Assembly (NCBI GenBank): GCA_963664665.2
Contig: CAXXMH010000004.1
Location: 1,426,001-1,490,000 of the forward strand
DNA length: 64,000 nucleotides
Reading direction: 5' to 3'
Source: Bin55 sp963664665
GTDB taxonomy: Bacteria > Pseudomonadota > Gammaproteobacteria > Pseudomonadales > Azotimanducaceae
Shown here: piece by piece, positions 50,921 through 58,434 of the stretch
Position numbering within the stretch: position 1 is the stretch's first letter
Layout: the number at the start of each line of letters is the position of its first letter
Program-made: the position numbers and the translations under genes
The notes under the pieces: model-generated
Told to the model about the DNA's origin: nothing
The model's database searches: none
Seen by the model: only the letters and a program-made list of their open reading frames with translations

Positions 50921-51793
50921 TTATCGCACCGTTGGAGCTTTTATTGCGGAAAATGGATGATTCTGCCACTCAAGATCCTGAACTGTATAAGCGCCAAATG
51001 ATCCCTCAATTAACCGGTCGTGCGCGTTTTTCCAGCGTTGCTTCGCGTCCATTGAGGTTTTATCCCAAACCATCACCCAGAGTACGCACTCGTAGGTACG
51101 AATTTGGCGTTGCTTCGCTTGCGCAACGATCTCTGATACCGCCTCTATAAACTCGGAGTTGCCTAGTCTCTTTCCGTATGGCAACTCATCGATCCGTAGC
51201 TCGCGCCATTCCGTGACGTATAGCTGATCGGTATCGTCTAGAGCACCTCCAGGTGGTATTCTGCGTGGCGCGAGCTCAACGCTATCCTCATAGATTGCTA
51301 TGTCGAATGCGTAATAAGGTTTCTCACGCGTACCGCCTTTGCCATCGGGTACTTCCTCGTACCAGCACGGAGGGTTTTCGCCCTTGCGTCGCAACGTCCC
51401 AAGATCGCGGCTGAATCGATCTCGCATCGCTTCAGCGTTTGAACGTGCCTCGTCGGCTTCACCTAGTTTCCGTTCGGCATCAATGACGGCTTTTTTAGTT
51501 TCGTCAAGTTTGCGATTGACCTTGTTATACGCAGCACTTACGAGAGCTCGTTCGTTTTCGACCTTACTGAGTGCTTGTTCTGCGAGTTCTAGTTCATGTT
51601 TCGCTTGTGTAAGCGTCTCAATCGTATCTGGTCTTTCCCAAATAACCGGTCGTGGCGTTTCGTCGGTCTGTAGAGTGGCTTCGTCTGCAAGAATTTGGCG
51701 CAGAAGAAGTGCGAACAGAAGCAGAAACGCGAGAAGAATAAAAATCTCTGCTACTGTCAACCCAAGCACCGTACCTCGGCGATATGCGCTCAA
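50921..51793 (-). CDS. MotB/ZorB-position single-TM coiled-coil protein of the motor cassette
   Basis: 290 residues. A membrane helix at about 11-32 (L-T-V-A-E-I-F-I-L-L-A-F-L-L-L) has a Glu in its entrance where MotB/ExbD proteins have an Asp. A coiled coil follows (about 55-135), then a folded C-terminal domain beginning P-P-C-W-Y-E and including A-F-D-I-A-I-Y and C-V-L-W-V-M-V-W-D. There is no OmpA peptidoglycan-binding motif, so it is not a standard ZorB or MotB. It lies 15 bases downstream of the channel-like gene and probably plugs or gates that channel. Confidence 0.65.
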   Translation of the reverse strand: MSAYRRGTVLGLTVAEIFILLAFLLLFALLLRQILADEATLQTDETPRPVIWERPDTIETLTQAKHELELAEQALSKVENERALVSAAYNKVNRKLDETKKAVIDAERKLGEADEARSNAEAMRDRFSRDLGTLRRKGENPPCWYEEVPDGKGGTREKPYYAFDIAIYEDSVELAPRRIPPGGALDDTDQLYVTEWRELRIDELPYGKRLGNSEFIEAVSEIVAQAKQRQIRTYECVLWVMVWDKTSMDAKQRWKNAHDRLIEGSFGAYTVQDLEWQNHPFSAIKAPTVR

Positions 51794-51808
51794 CTTTCGT
51801 CGTGCCTT

Positions 51809-53353
51809 TTAGTCAGACCTAAAAAAACCTCGGAATCGGGATTTCTGCTTCTGAAGTTCTTGGACTTGCGCAGCAGCATGTTCGGCGAGATGGAGCATCG
51901 CTTCAGTAGCTGCTGCCGACGCCTTCTCGGACGCGGCTACACTCTCCTTGAAATCACTAAATAATGCCGCTGCTTCCTGGACATAGTCGGTTGCCTTTTT
52001 CGAGCCCTCGGAGATAGACGCAAGAGACTCGCCAATCTCCTGCAACTTCGAAGCTGAACTATCTAGTTCGAGGGCAACATTGATTCGCTGGTCGAGCTCT
52101 CGCGCACTATCGACGATGCTCAGAATGGAAGTAATGCCACCCTGAAGATCTTGTACACCGCTCTTCAGTTCTCGGAGGACAGGCGCGAGATCGGTCGCGA
52201 CTTGGCCGATTTGTTGTGCGTCAGAAGAGAGCTGCGTGCTAGCGCTGTTTGCCGAGTCAATTCCTAAGGAAAACTGACCAAGTTTCCCTCCAACTTCTGA
52301 TATCACCGACGAGAGCGCGATGCTGCTCTCTCGAATCTGTGTGGTATTGAGGTCGGAGTTTTGCTTGATATTCTCCAGTATGGCATTGCTCGACTCTTGC
52401 AGTGTCGTGTGAAACGCTTCGAACATCGTTTGCATGTCACGGATGTAACGCTGCTGAGCGGCATCAGTCTCGTCCTGTAGGTCTTTGGCTTGGGTTGCCA
52501 CCAACTCAAAACTCGATCGAAGAACTTCGAGACTTTTTCGGCTCATCTCTTCAAGATCTTGTGCGAAGCTAGTTGCACTCCTCTTCAGTGTATCTTTGAA
52601 TTCAGAACTCTCGGTTCTAAGCGTTTTGCTTTGTGCTTCTAGTTGTTCTTGGACGTCGGTCGCATGAGTGCGGACAATCGTGTGAAACCTCGCAAGGGCA
52701 CTCGCTCCCTGCGTTAGGTCTCGGGCAATCAAGCCGAGGATGTGACGATTGAATGCTTGAAGATCGTCAATACTGGCATCTGACGATGGCGGGTCGGGAA
52801 CGTCGGTAGGTACTGTCTCTATCGGACGGTATTGATCCGGCCGACGAGTGTCATCGGGGGCTTGCGAAGGAGACGACCCTTCTGCATACGATATGCGGTT
52901 GAGGTTTTCTCTATTGACCCGGTTCGATTTGAATGAAATCCAGCTCGGTGCTGACGTTTGACAGTTCTGAACCAGGATCCTGCCGAAGATTCCAAATACA
53001 GTTGAAGTTAGAGCAATTCCGAAATTCTCCAGTAGTAATCGGACCTGCTCAGCGCTCGTTGCCTTTACGGCATCTGCTCCAAAAAGCTCGACAAGCGCAA
53101 ATATCAACGAACCTAGTGTAAAGAGCAGACCAAGGTAGTAAACGTTGTCGCCTTCCTCCTCGGGTTCATCTTCATCATTGAACATGTAATAGAAAGCTAG
53201 CGACAAAACAACCAGTCCGGCAACTAGCGCAGCGTACCACTGATTGTCAAACTCGGTTTTCGTGTACCAGATACTCAGTCCACCGAGGAGCAGGGCAACG
53301 AAGAAACCAAGCGCATTCTTCTTTTTTTGAGTGTTACGGATCTCCTGTTGCAT
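51809..53353 (-). CDS. MotA/ExbB-like channel protein with long coiled-coil tail (ZorA-like architecture)
   Basis: 514 residues. Four hydrophobic helices fall at about 13-30, 39-58, 70-90 and 105-128. The last two resemble the MotA/TolQ/ExbB core: L-G-L-L-F-T-L-G-S-L-I-F-A-L and N-F-G-I-A-L-T-S-T-V-F-G-I-F-G-R-I. From about 195 to 500 the chain is almost all helix with Ser/Ala/Gln-rich heptads, a cytoplasmic tail like that of ZorA in Zorya phage defence. It has no nucleotide-binding motif. It is separated from the VWA-like gene by 85 bases and from the single-TM gene by 15. Confidence 0.72.
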   Translation of the reverse strand: MQQEIRNTQKKKNALGFFVALLLGGLSIWYTKTEFDNQWYAALVAGLVVLSLAFYYMFNDEDEPEEEGDNVYYLGLLFTLGSLIFALVELFGADAVKATSAEQVRLLLENFGIALTSTVFGIFGRILVQNCQTSAPSWISFKSNRVNRENLNRISYAEGSSPSQAPDDTRRPDQYRPIETVPTDVPDPPSSDASIDDLQAFNRHILGLIARDLTQGASALARFHTIVRTHATDVQEQLEAQSKTLRTESSEFKDTLKRSATSFAQDLEEMSRKSLEVLRSSFELVATQAKDLQDETDAAQQRYIRDMQTMFEAFHTTLQESSNAILENIKQNSDLNTTQIRESSIALSSVISEVGGKLGQFSLGIDSANSASTQLSSDAQQIGQVATDLAPVLRELKSGVQDLQGGITSILSIVDSARELDQRINVALELDSSASKLQEIGESLASISEGSKKATDYVQEAAALFSDFKESVAASEKASAAATEAMLHLAEHAAAQVQELQKQKSRFRGFFRSD

Positions 53354-53438
53354 GATGACTTGGTTCGAAATGTTCGTCGCGGATCTCTAACCCGCGATTA
53401 CAAGATCGCGTAGTACTCCTTCCGCGAATCCGCTACGA

Positions 53439-54263
53439 TCAGATGGAGTCTTGAAACCTGAGATTACCGCCAGTCTCGGCAACAAACTCGGTCCACCAGT
53501 AGTAGTGATCGGCGGTTTGCCAAGATGCATATTTAGGACGTTCGAGTCGGAATATGCTAACGTCTGCGCCGGTTAAGTCAGTCAATAGATCGCGATGGTG
53601 GAGAGCCATCTCAGAGGCCTTCGGATAGCTGCCGTAGTGAGACATCCGCGGCGAATGCTGCAGCAGATCGGAAAAGAGAACGATGTGTACCTTGAAGTCG
53701 GAATTACCGAGTTTTCCCGGCACGTGACGAGCAGCGAGGACGCCGAGCGTCTCGATGATAGGTGATGTTGATCGCGAATTGACAGTGTCGTGCGGCACGG
53801 GTGCTTTAAATTTGTCGTTGAAACTATCCCAATCTCGTTCGGCGAATTTTCTGCCTTGACGAATATCGTCGCGCCACGTACGGTCATTGAAGTCCATGCC
53901 CGGCCGACAGATTTCGATGTGACGCGCTGGATCCCCTGGATCTTCAGTCAATTCGTACACTAAGAGTAGCTCTTCAGGACCGAGCGGCATTGCGCTCTTT
54001 GGGTCCGTCGCATGGTCGAAGAAACGGATCAACGTTTCTTTGTGTTTTGCGCTAAACGGATCGCTTGTATCTATCAACAACAGGGTTGCGCCTACGGGTC
54101 CGGACTGTTTCGGACAAAGTCGATCGTCCAACTCAGCAGGTTCGGTTCCGACTTGGTAGAAAGCGATCACGCCAATGAGAAGCGCCCCGCCTACACCGAT
54201 CGGCCATTTAAGTGCTTGTCGGTTCGCTTTCGCACGATTCGCTGCGCGCTCTTTTGCTCTCAT
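53439..54263 (-). CDS. membrane-anchored VWA-like protein of the motor cassette
   Basis: 274 residues. One membrane helix at about 20-41 follows an Arg/Ala-rich lead. The rest is a VWA-like alpha/beta fold: L-L-L-I-D-T-S-D-P-F-S (about 61-71, Asp-x-Ser but not the full DxSxS), S-P-I-I-E-T-L-G-V-L-A (about 170-180) and I-V-L-F-S-D-L-L-Q-H-S (about 200-210). The I-C-R-P-G segment in between recurs, to my memory, in uncharacterised proteins of this type. The incomplete metal site suggests a scaffold role. Its start overlaps the upstream gene's stop by four bases. Confidence 0.65.
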   Translation of the reverse strand: MRAKERAANRAKANRQALKWPIGVGGALLIGVIAFYQVGTEPAELDDRLCPKQSGPVGATLLLIDTSDPFSAKHKETLIRFFDHATDPKSAMPLGPEELLLVYELTEDPGDPARHIEICRPGMDFNDRTWRDDIRQGRKFAERDWDSFNDKFKAPVPHDTVNSRSTSPIIETLGVLAARHVPGKLGNSDFKVHIVLFSDLLQHSPRMSHYGSYPKASEMALHHRDLLTDLTGADVSIFRLERPKYASWQTADHYYWWTEFVAETGGNLRFQDSI

Positions 54264-55702
54264 TCTGTCGGTGGCGAGTGCGAGTCGGCGACATACTCTA
54301 GTATTTCATGCCGATTTCGCGAATTCTGGTATGTCTCTTCGACGCGCTTAAAACCAGCCTCTGTGCGTGCAGAAATGTCACCCCATTTAAAAGATTCAGG
54401 CACATCAATGTCAGGTTTTTGAAACTCTTCCTCATCAAGTTTCAATACGTCATCAAAGAATTGAGGCGGATGCGTGGATCGCGCCTCTAAATTCGCGTCT
54501 CGGTATGCTGCGAGCAAATAGGCCAAATCGTTGTTATATTGACGGAGATTTGGAAGGTAGTCGTCACGAATGGTCTTAATCGAGTCCAGTACGTTCTGCC
54601 AACTTGCTCGATCTAAGTCGTACCGACTCTTGAATTCCTCGATTTGTAACTTAGTCTCGTCGCGCTTGGTTTTGAGCGCGTCCAAGTAAGGTGCTAATTC
54701 TTGTTGATAGTTATCGCGCAATTCTTCATCTTTTCGATGCAATTTTCCAAAACCTGGATAGCGGTCGTCGCTGGAGTACGACTTGTAAGCGGTGATAACA
54801 AAAACGGCTATACCCACGAACGCAAGACCCGCAGACTGCAAACTCTCCCAAGGTAACGGCGTTTCAGTTAATTTTCCGAACGCGATAGCAAACGCTTGAT
54901 CGGGTGCTTCAAGATTTCCTGCTGCTTCTGCGAGAACATACACGTCGCGTATATGTCCAGCTGTGACATTCCAAATCAGTGTAGTGAGTACTAATGTCGC
55001 GAATGCGAAAAAATTGACAAATTTGATTGACCTAACGACATGGTTCGTAAACTGCCACACTCGACCGGCGCCGAAACCAATCAGGATATTCACGGCTGTG
55101 AGAATGACAGCGATCATCCAGCCCTCGATAATGCCGCCTCGTGTCACGCTGCCGAGGAGATTTGCGCCCACAAAACTCTCAGCTATCGCCGCCACGAAGA
55201 CCCACATCCAGTGAGCGAGTTGATTGTTGGGGTAGTCGGCCACGCGAGTGAGCTTGTTTTCCGTCTTGAATCGACTCAGCTCTTTTTCCATCGCTTCATG
55301 TTCGGAGCGTAGAGATTTCAGGTCGACTAACGCTTCGTCAGTCATTGATTCGAGGTTGTGACACTCTTGGTCAACCATCGCGTCAAGGGTTATCTCGGGG
55401 TTTTCGTTCTCCCAATGGCTAGTGAAATGGTTTAGAGTAGCGAGTTGAGCATCAAGGTACTTTCGGACTTCGTTCTTACAGTCCAATGCTCTCTGGTTAA
55501 CGAAATCCAATATGTGCCGGTACTCGCTATCAGGCTGTGTTTCGGACGAATCGGGTTGTTCGATTTTCCCGCGCTGCGTTCCTTTCTCGCGAATGCCCTC
55601 TGCTTCTAGCCAAGCTTCGGTGTTCAAACGAACATAAGCACCTTTGCTTCGATCGAATCCTTTATCGGCACCTGTTGTGGTGCGCGATCGTATTTCGTTC
55701 AT
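54260..55702 (-). CDS. four-TM coiled-coil protein, first gene of the motor cassette
   Basis: 480 residues. The N-terminal 155 residues are helical and charged; four membrane helices follow at about 165-185, 193-213, 222-245 and 288-308; the C-terminal 170 residues are a second coiled-coil region (D-A-L-K-T-K-R-D-E-T-K-L-Q-I-E-E-F-K). No catalytic motif or named family was recognised. Being first and coupled by ATGA to the VWA-like gene, it is part of the same unit, possibly a sensor or the membrane platform of the complex. Confidence 0.62.
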   Translation of the reverse strand: MNEIRSRTTTGADKGFDRSKGAYVRLNTEAWLEAEGIREKGTQRGKIEQPDSSETQPDSEYRHILDFVNQRALDCKNEVRKYLDAQLATLNHFTSHWENENPEITLDAMVDQECHNLESMTDEALVDLKSLRSEHEAMEKELSRFKTENKLTRVADYPNNQLAHWMWVFVAAIAESFVGANLLGSVTRGGIIEGWMIAVILTAVNILIGFGAGRVWQFTNHVVRSIKFVNFFAFATLVLTTLIWNVTAGHIRDVYVLAEAAGNLEAPDQAFAIAFGKLTETPLPWESLQSAGLAFVGIAVFVITAYKSYSSDDRYPGFGKLHRKDEELRDNYQQELAPYLDALKTKRDETKLQIEEFKSRYDLDRASWQNVLDSIKTIRDDYLPNLRQYNNDLAYLLAAYRDANLEARSTHPPQFFDDVLKLDEEEFQKPDIDVPESFKWGDISARTEAGFKRVEETYQNSRNRHEILEYVADSHSPPTE

Positions 55703-56087
55703 GTATGAATTCGAAAAATGAGATTCCGAAATAATGAATCGCGACCAGCTTCGGGATCTTCTCGAGGAAGAGCGGCCGGTACCCTAACAGATTCGGATTT
55801 GGCAAACTTCCAAATGTTCACGCTCATGTTCATGTATGTTACACGAGCAGGCTTTCGAGCCAACATGGATGAGTGGCCAATATATCAATCAAGCTACAAG
55901 CAAATGTGGCATTGAAACTGTCCGTGAGTCCTGGAGTAGCACACGACCACGAGTGGATCGATCGTCTCAGAACCAGTTGCGCTGAATCATCGCGACTACC
56001 AATCTATAACTCAAAAAACGGTACGTTTATATCTAGATATTTGATTGCGTTCATATCAGAAACGGTAAGCAAATTTGAGCACTCACA
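55703..56087. other. intergenic stretch, promoter side of the motor cassette
   Basis: 385 bases with short, non-protein-like frames. It must hold the promoter of the leftward cassette; an AT-rich patch (about 55703-55740) just before the start codon is the likeliest place. No tRNA, attachment-site repeat or transposase remnant was recognised, although this is the border of the accessory stretch. Confidence 0.35.
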
Positions 56088-56447
56088 TCACTGTAGCCTC
56101 TGACGTAGCTCGAATCCATTGCCTTCGCAATCTCTTACGGATGCAACGCGGACGGGAACGAAATCATCTGGCTCCCGTAACTCCCATAGTTCGCCTCCAA
56201 AGGATTCGATTCTGGCTTGCATCTCTTCGATGTCATCGACCATGAAATTGAGTCCGGCGTGCGGAATCGGGTTTTCACCCATATCGTGACCGAGGATATG
56301 GAGTGCTAGTTTGATAGTCCCGAAATCCAGCTCTGTCCATCCGGGAGACGAGAACAAAACTGGTGCTTCAAATACATCACGGTAAAAGCGCGTCGCTCGA
56401 TCCATATCTCGAACGTAATGGATCACCATCGGCTCACGAGTCTTCAT
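56088..56447 (-). CDS. VOC/glyoxalase superfamily protein
   Basis: 119 residues. The vicinal-oxygen-chelate pattern is clear: Y-V-R-D-M-D-R-A-T-R-F-Y-R-D-V-F near the start, W-T-E-L-D-F-G, L-N-F-M-V-D-D-I-E-E-M and R-D-C-E-G-N-G-F-E-L at the end. Metal ligands would be H10, E or H in the middle, and the closing Glu. The substrate is not predictable. The ATG overlaps the aminotransferase stop by four bases, so they are co-translated. Confidence 0.85.
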   Translation of the reverse strand: MKTREPMVIHYVRDMDRATRFYRDVFEAPVLFSSPGWTELDFGTIKLALHILGHDMGENPIPHAGLNFMVDDIEEMQARIESFGGELWELREPDDFVPVRVASVRDCEGNGFELRQRLQ

Positions 56448-57712
56448 GATGGGTGCTGCTGATACGTCTTTAGGAATTCGCCAACCTCGGAAATCGCGTA
56501 AGTAAGTTCGTCGCGTGGCGGCAGAAAAACGATTCGAAAATGGTCGGGGTCAGGATAGTTGAAGGCTGTGCCTTGGACTATCAGAATGTGCCGTTCGTGG
56601 AGCAAATCGAAGACAAACTGCTCATCGTCCAGAATATTGAACTTCTTAATATCGATCTTCGGGAACAGGTACAGTGCACCCTTGGGCTTAACGCAACTCA
56701 CGCCTTCAATCGCGGTCAGTCCTTCCCACGCACGATTACGCTGTGCGTATAGGTCGCCGCCCGGTTGAGTCAATGCAACAATTGATTGGTATCCACTCAA
56801 TGCAGACTCAATGCCATGCTGAGACGGCACGTTCGCACAGAGACGCATAGCCGCGAGTACGTTGATTCCTTCAATGTAGTCCCGTGCAAGGTGTTTTGGA
56901 CCGGAAATGATCATCCAACCCGATCGGAAACCAGCGGCTCGATAGGTCTTGGATAGTCCATCAAACGTAAGTACCAGGACGTCCTCGTCGATCGACCCGC
57001 ATGGGATGTACTCAGCGTCTTCGTACGTGATTTTGGAGTAGATCTCGTCCGCCAGGACAATCAGTGCATTTTTTCTGGCCCAGCCCAGCATGTCTTCGAG
57101 GAGTGGTCGGCTATACACCGCGCCGGTGGGGTTGTTTGGGTTGATCACGACGATAGCGACAGTTCGGTTTGTCGTCTTGCTGCGGATATCCGCCATATCC
57201 GGTTGCCAATCTGCTTGTTCATCGCATCGGTAGTGAACCGGAACACCGCCTGCTAACCTCACGGCGGCTGACCAGAGCGGGTAGTCCGGTGTGGGTACGA
57301 GGACTTCGTCGCCTGTGTTGAGCAGCCCCTGCATCGACATGACAATGAGCTCACTGACGCCGTTCCCAAGGTAGATGTCTTCCATATTGACATCTGGGAT
57401 TCCTATCCGGGTCGCTTCTTGCTCAACCGCTGCGCGAGCTGAAGTAATCCCTTTGGCATCCGCGTAGCCTTGCGACGCGCCGAGATTCTGTGCGACGGCT
57501 CGCGCAACCCCCTCGGGCGTAAGAAATCCAAAAGGCGCTGGGTTGCCGATATTCAGTTTTAGGATAGTCGTGCCAGCATCTTCGATCCGCTTTGCTTCGT
57601 CCATAACAGGACCGCGGATGTCATAGCAAACATCGGCTAATTTGGTGGACTTACTGTAATGGCGTACAGGGTCTTTTGATACGACCAGTTCTGGTCGAGG
57701 GTTCGGTTTCAC
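56444..57712 (-). CDS. alaA: class I/II aminotransferase, AlaA-like alanine transaminase
   Basis: 422 residues, a fold-type I PLP enzyme. L-N-I-G-N-P-A-P-F-G-F near residue 54, I-Y-L-G-N-G-V-S-E-L, N-P-N-N-P-T-G-A-V-Y (residue about 190) and F-D-G-L-S-K-T-Y-R-A-A-G-F-R (PLP Lys) are the AlaA/AvtA-like signature set. It interconverts pyruvate and alanine with glutamate. Convergent or divergent neighbours are unrelated; msrB starts 62 bases away on the other strand. Confidence 0.9.
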   Translation of the reverse strand: MKPNPRPELVVSKDPVRHYSKSTKLADVCYDIRGPVMDEAKRIEDAGTTILKLNIGNPAPFGFLTPEGVARAVAQNLGASQGYADAKGITSARAAVEQEATRIGIPDVNMEDIYLGNGVSELIVMSMQGLLNTGDEVLVPTPDYPLWSAAVRLAGGVPVHYRCDEQADWQPDMADIRSKTTNRTVAIVVINPNNPTGAVYSRPLLEDMLGWARKNALIVLADEIYSKITYEDAEYIPCGSIDEDVLVLTFDGLSKTYRAAGFRSGWMIISGPKHLARDYIEGINVLAAMRLCANVPSQHGIESALSGYQSIVALTQPGGDLYAQRNRAWEGLTAIEGVSCVKPKGALYLFPKIDIKKFNILDDEQFVFDLLHERHILIVQGTAFNYPDPDHFRIVFLPPRDELTYAISEVGEFLKTYQQHPS

Positions 57713-57774
57713 CGCCTATTCGCCATATTGTCCTTCGTAAAATTTGACTACCTTGCGCCAGGAAAATTTTAGCA

Positions 57775-58194
57775 ATGCAGGATATTAAGAAGCCTAAGGT
57801 AAAGAAAACAAACGAAGAGTGGCGTAAGGAGTTATCCGATTACGAATATCAGATCACGCGCGAAGCGGCGACAGAAGCGCCATTTACAGGCGAATATACC
57901 AACACCAAGACAGAGGGCACGTACGTGTGTCGTTGCTGTGGTGAACCGCTGTTCTCGTCAGATTCCAAGTATGACTCCGGGTCTGGATGGCCTAGTTTTT
58001 ATGAGCCGATAGATTTCGAGAACGTTGAAACCAAGGTCGACCGAAGTCACTTCATGGTCCGGACCGAAGCGATGTGTTCTAACTGTGACGCGCATCTTGG
58101 CCATGTATTTCCAGATGGTCCGATGCCGACGGGTCAACGTTGGTGTATGAACTCCGCTTCTCTGAAGTTAGAGGAAAAAGGCGAGGAACCGTAA
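57775..58194 (+). CDS. msrB: peptide-methionine (R)-S-oxide reductase
   Basis: 139 residues. Repairs methionine-R-sulfoxide with thioredoxin as reductant. Zinc ligands C-R-C-C and C-S-N-C, the substrate loop S-G-S-G-W-P-S-F-Y and H-L-G-H-V-F are all present; the catalytic Cys is in R-W-C-M-N-S-A-S (commonly R-Y-C-I/M-N). A GGCGCTAGCGCC palindrome follows the stop codon directly. Confidence 0.95.
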   Translation: MQDIKKPKVKKTNEEWRKELSDYEYQITREAATEAPFTGEYTNTKTEGTYVCRCCGEPLFSSDSKYDSGSGWPSFYEPIDFENVETKVDRSHFMVRTEAMCSNCDAHLGHVFPDGPMPTGQRWCMNSASLKLEEKGEEP

Positions 58195-58206
58195 GGCGCT
58201 AGCGCC
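58195..58206. repeat. GGCGCTAGCGCC palindrome after msrB
   Basis: A perfect 12-base palindrome starting right after the msrB stop codon. Without a T-tract it is not a standard terminator; function unknown. Confidence 0.4.
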
Positions 58207-58262
58207 GCACGATTGTCTTGTAATGGCATCCAATCGCTCATAGCTCATACTAGTTGGAGCTG

Positions 58263-58293
58263 TACTTCCAATTAGTTGAACCAGTTGGAAGTA
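58263..58293. repeat. 9-bp stem-loop downstream of msrB
   Basis: TACTTCCAA (58263-58271) and TTGGAAGTA (58285-58293) are perfectly complementary, with a 13-base loop. It lies between the convergent msrB and gamma-glutamyltransferase genes and may mark a transcript end or an RNA-stability element; there is no T-run. Confidence 0.45.
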
Positions 58294-58434
58294 GGGGACA
58301 AATTGGCCATCGTTGATTTCTAGGATTACCGCCTACGCATAGCGCCTAATTTCTTGGTGTAGTCAAGATCAGTGTCGAACCTGCTTGTCTTCATGTCGTT
58401 TGACGAAGTTCTTGATCGATAGCAACGTATCTCG

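Noticed and set aside
54963..55312. Overlapping + strand frames inside the 4-TM gene
   Set aside because: Shadows of the membrane-helix coding region in antisense; no supporting start site.
50921..55702. Calling the four-gene cassette a Zorya system
   Set aside because: The channel and tail recall ZorA, but the partner lacks an OmpA domain and there is no ZorC or helicase/nuclease ZorD (or ZorE) gene. The similarity is architectural, so only a ZorA-like description is given.
55703..56087. Integration attachment site at the island border
   Set aside because: No direct repeat matching the other border (about 43.5 kb) and no integrase gene were found, so a single integrated island is not supported.
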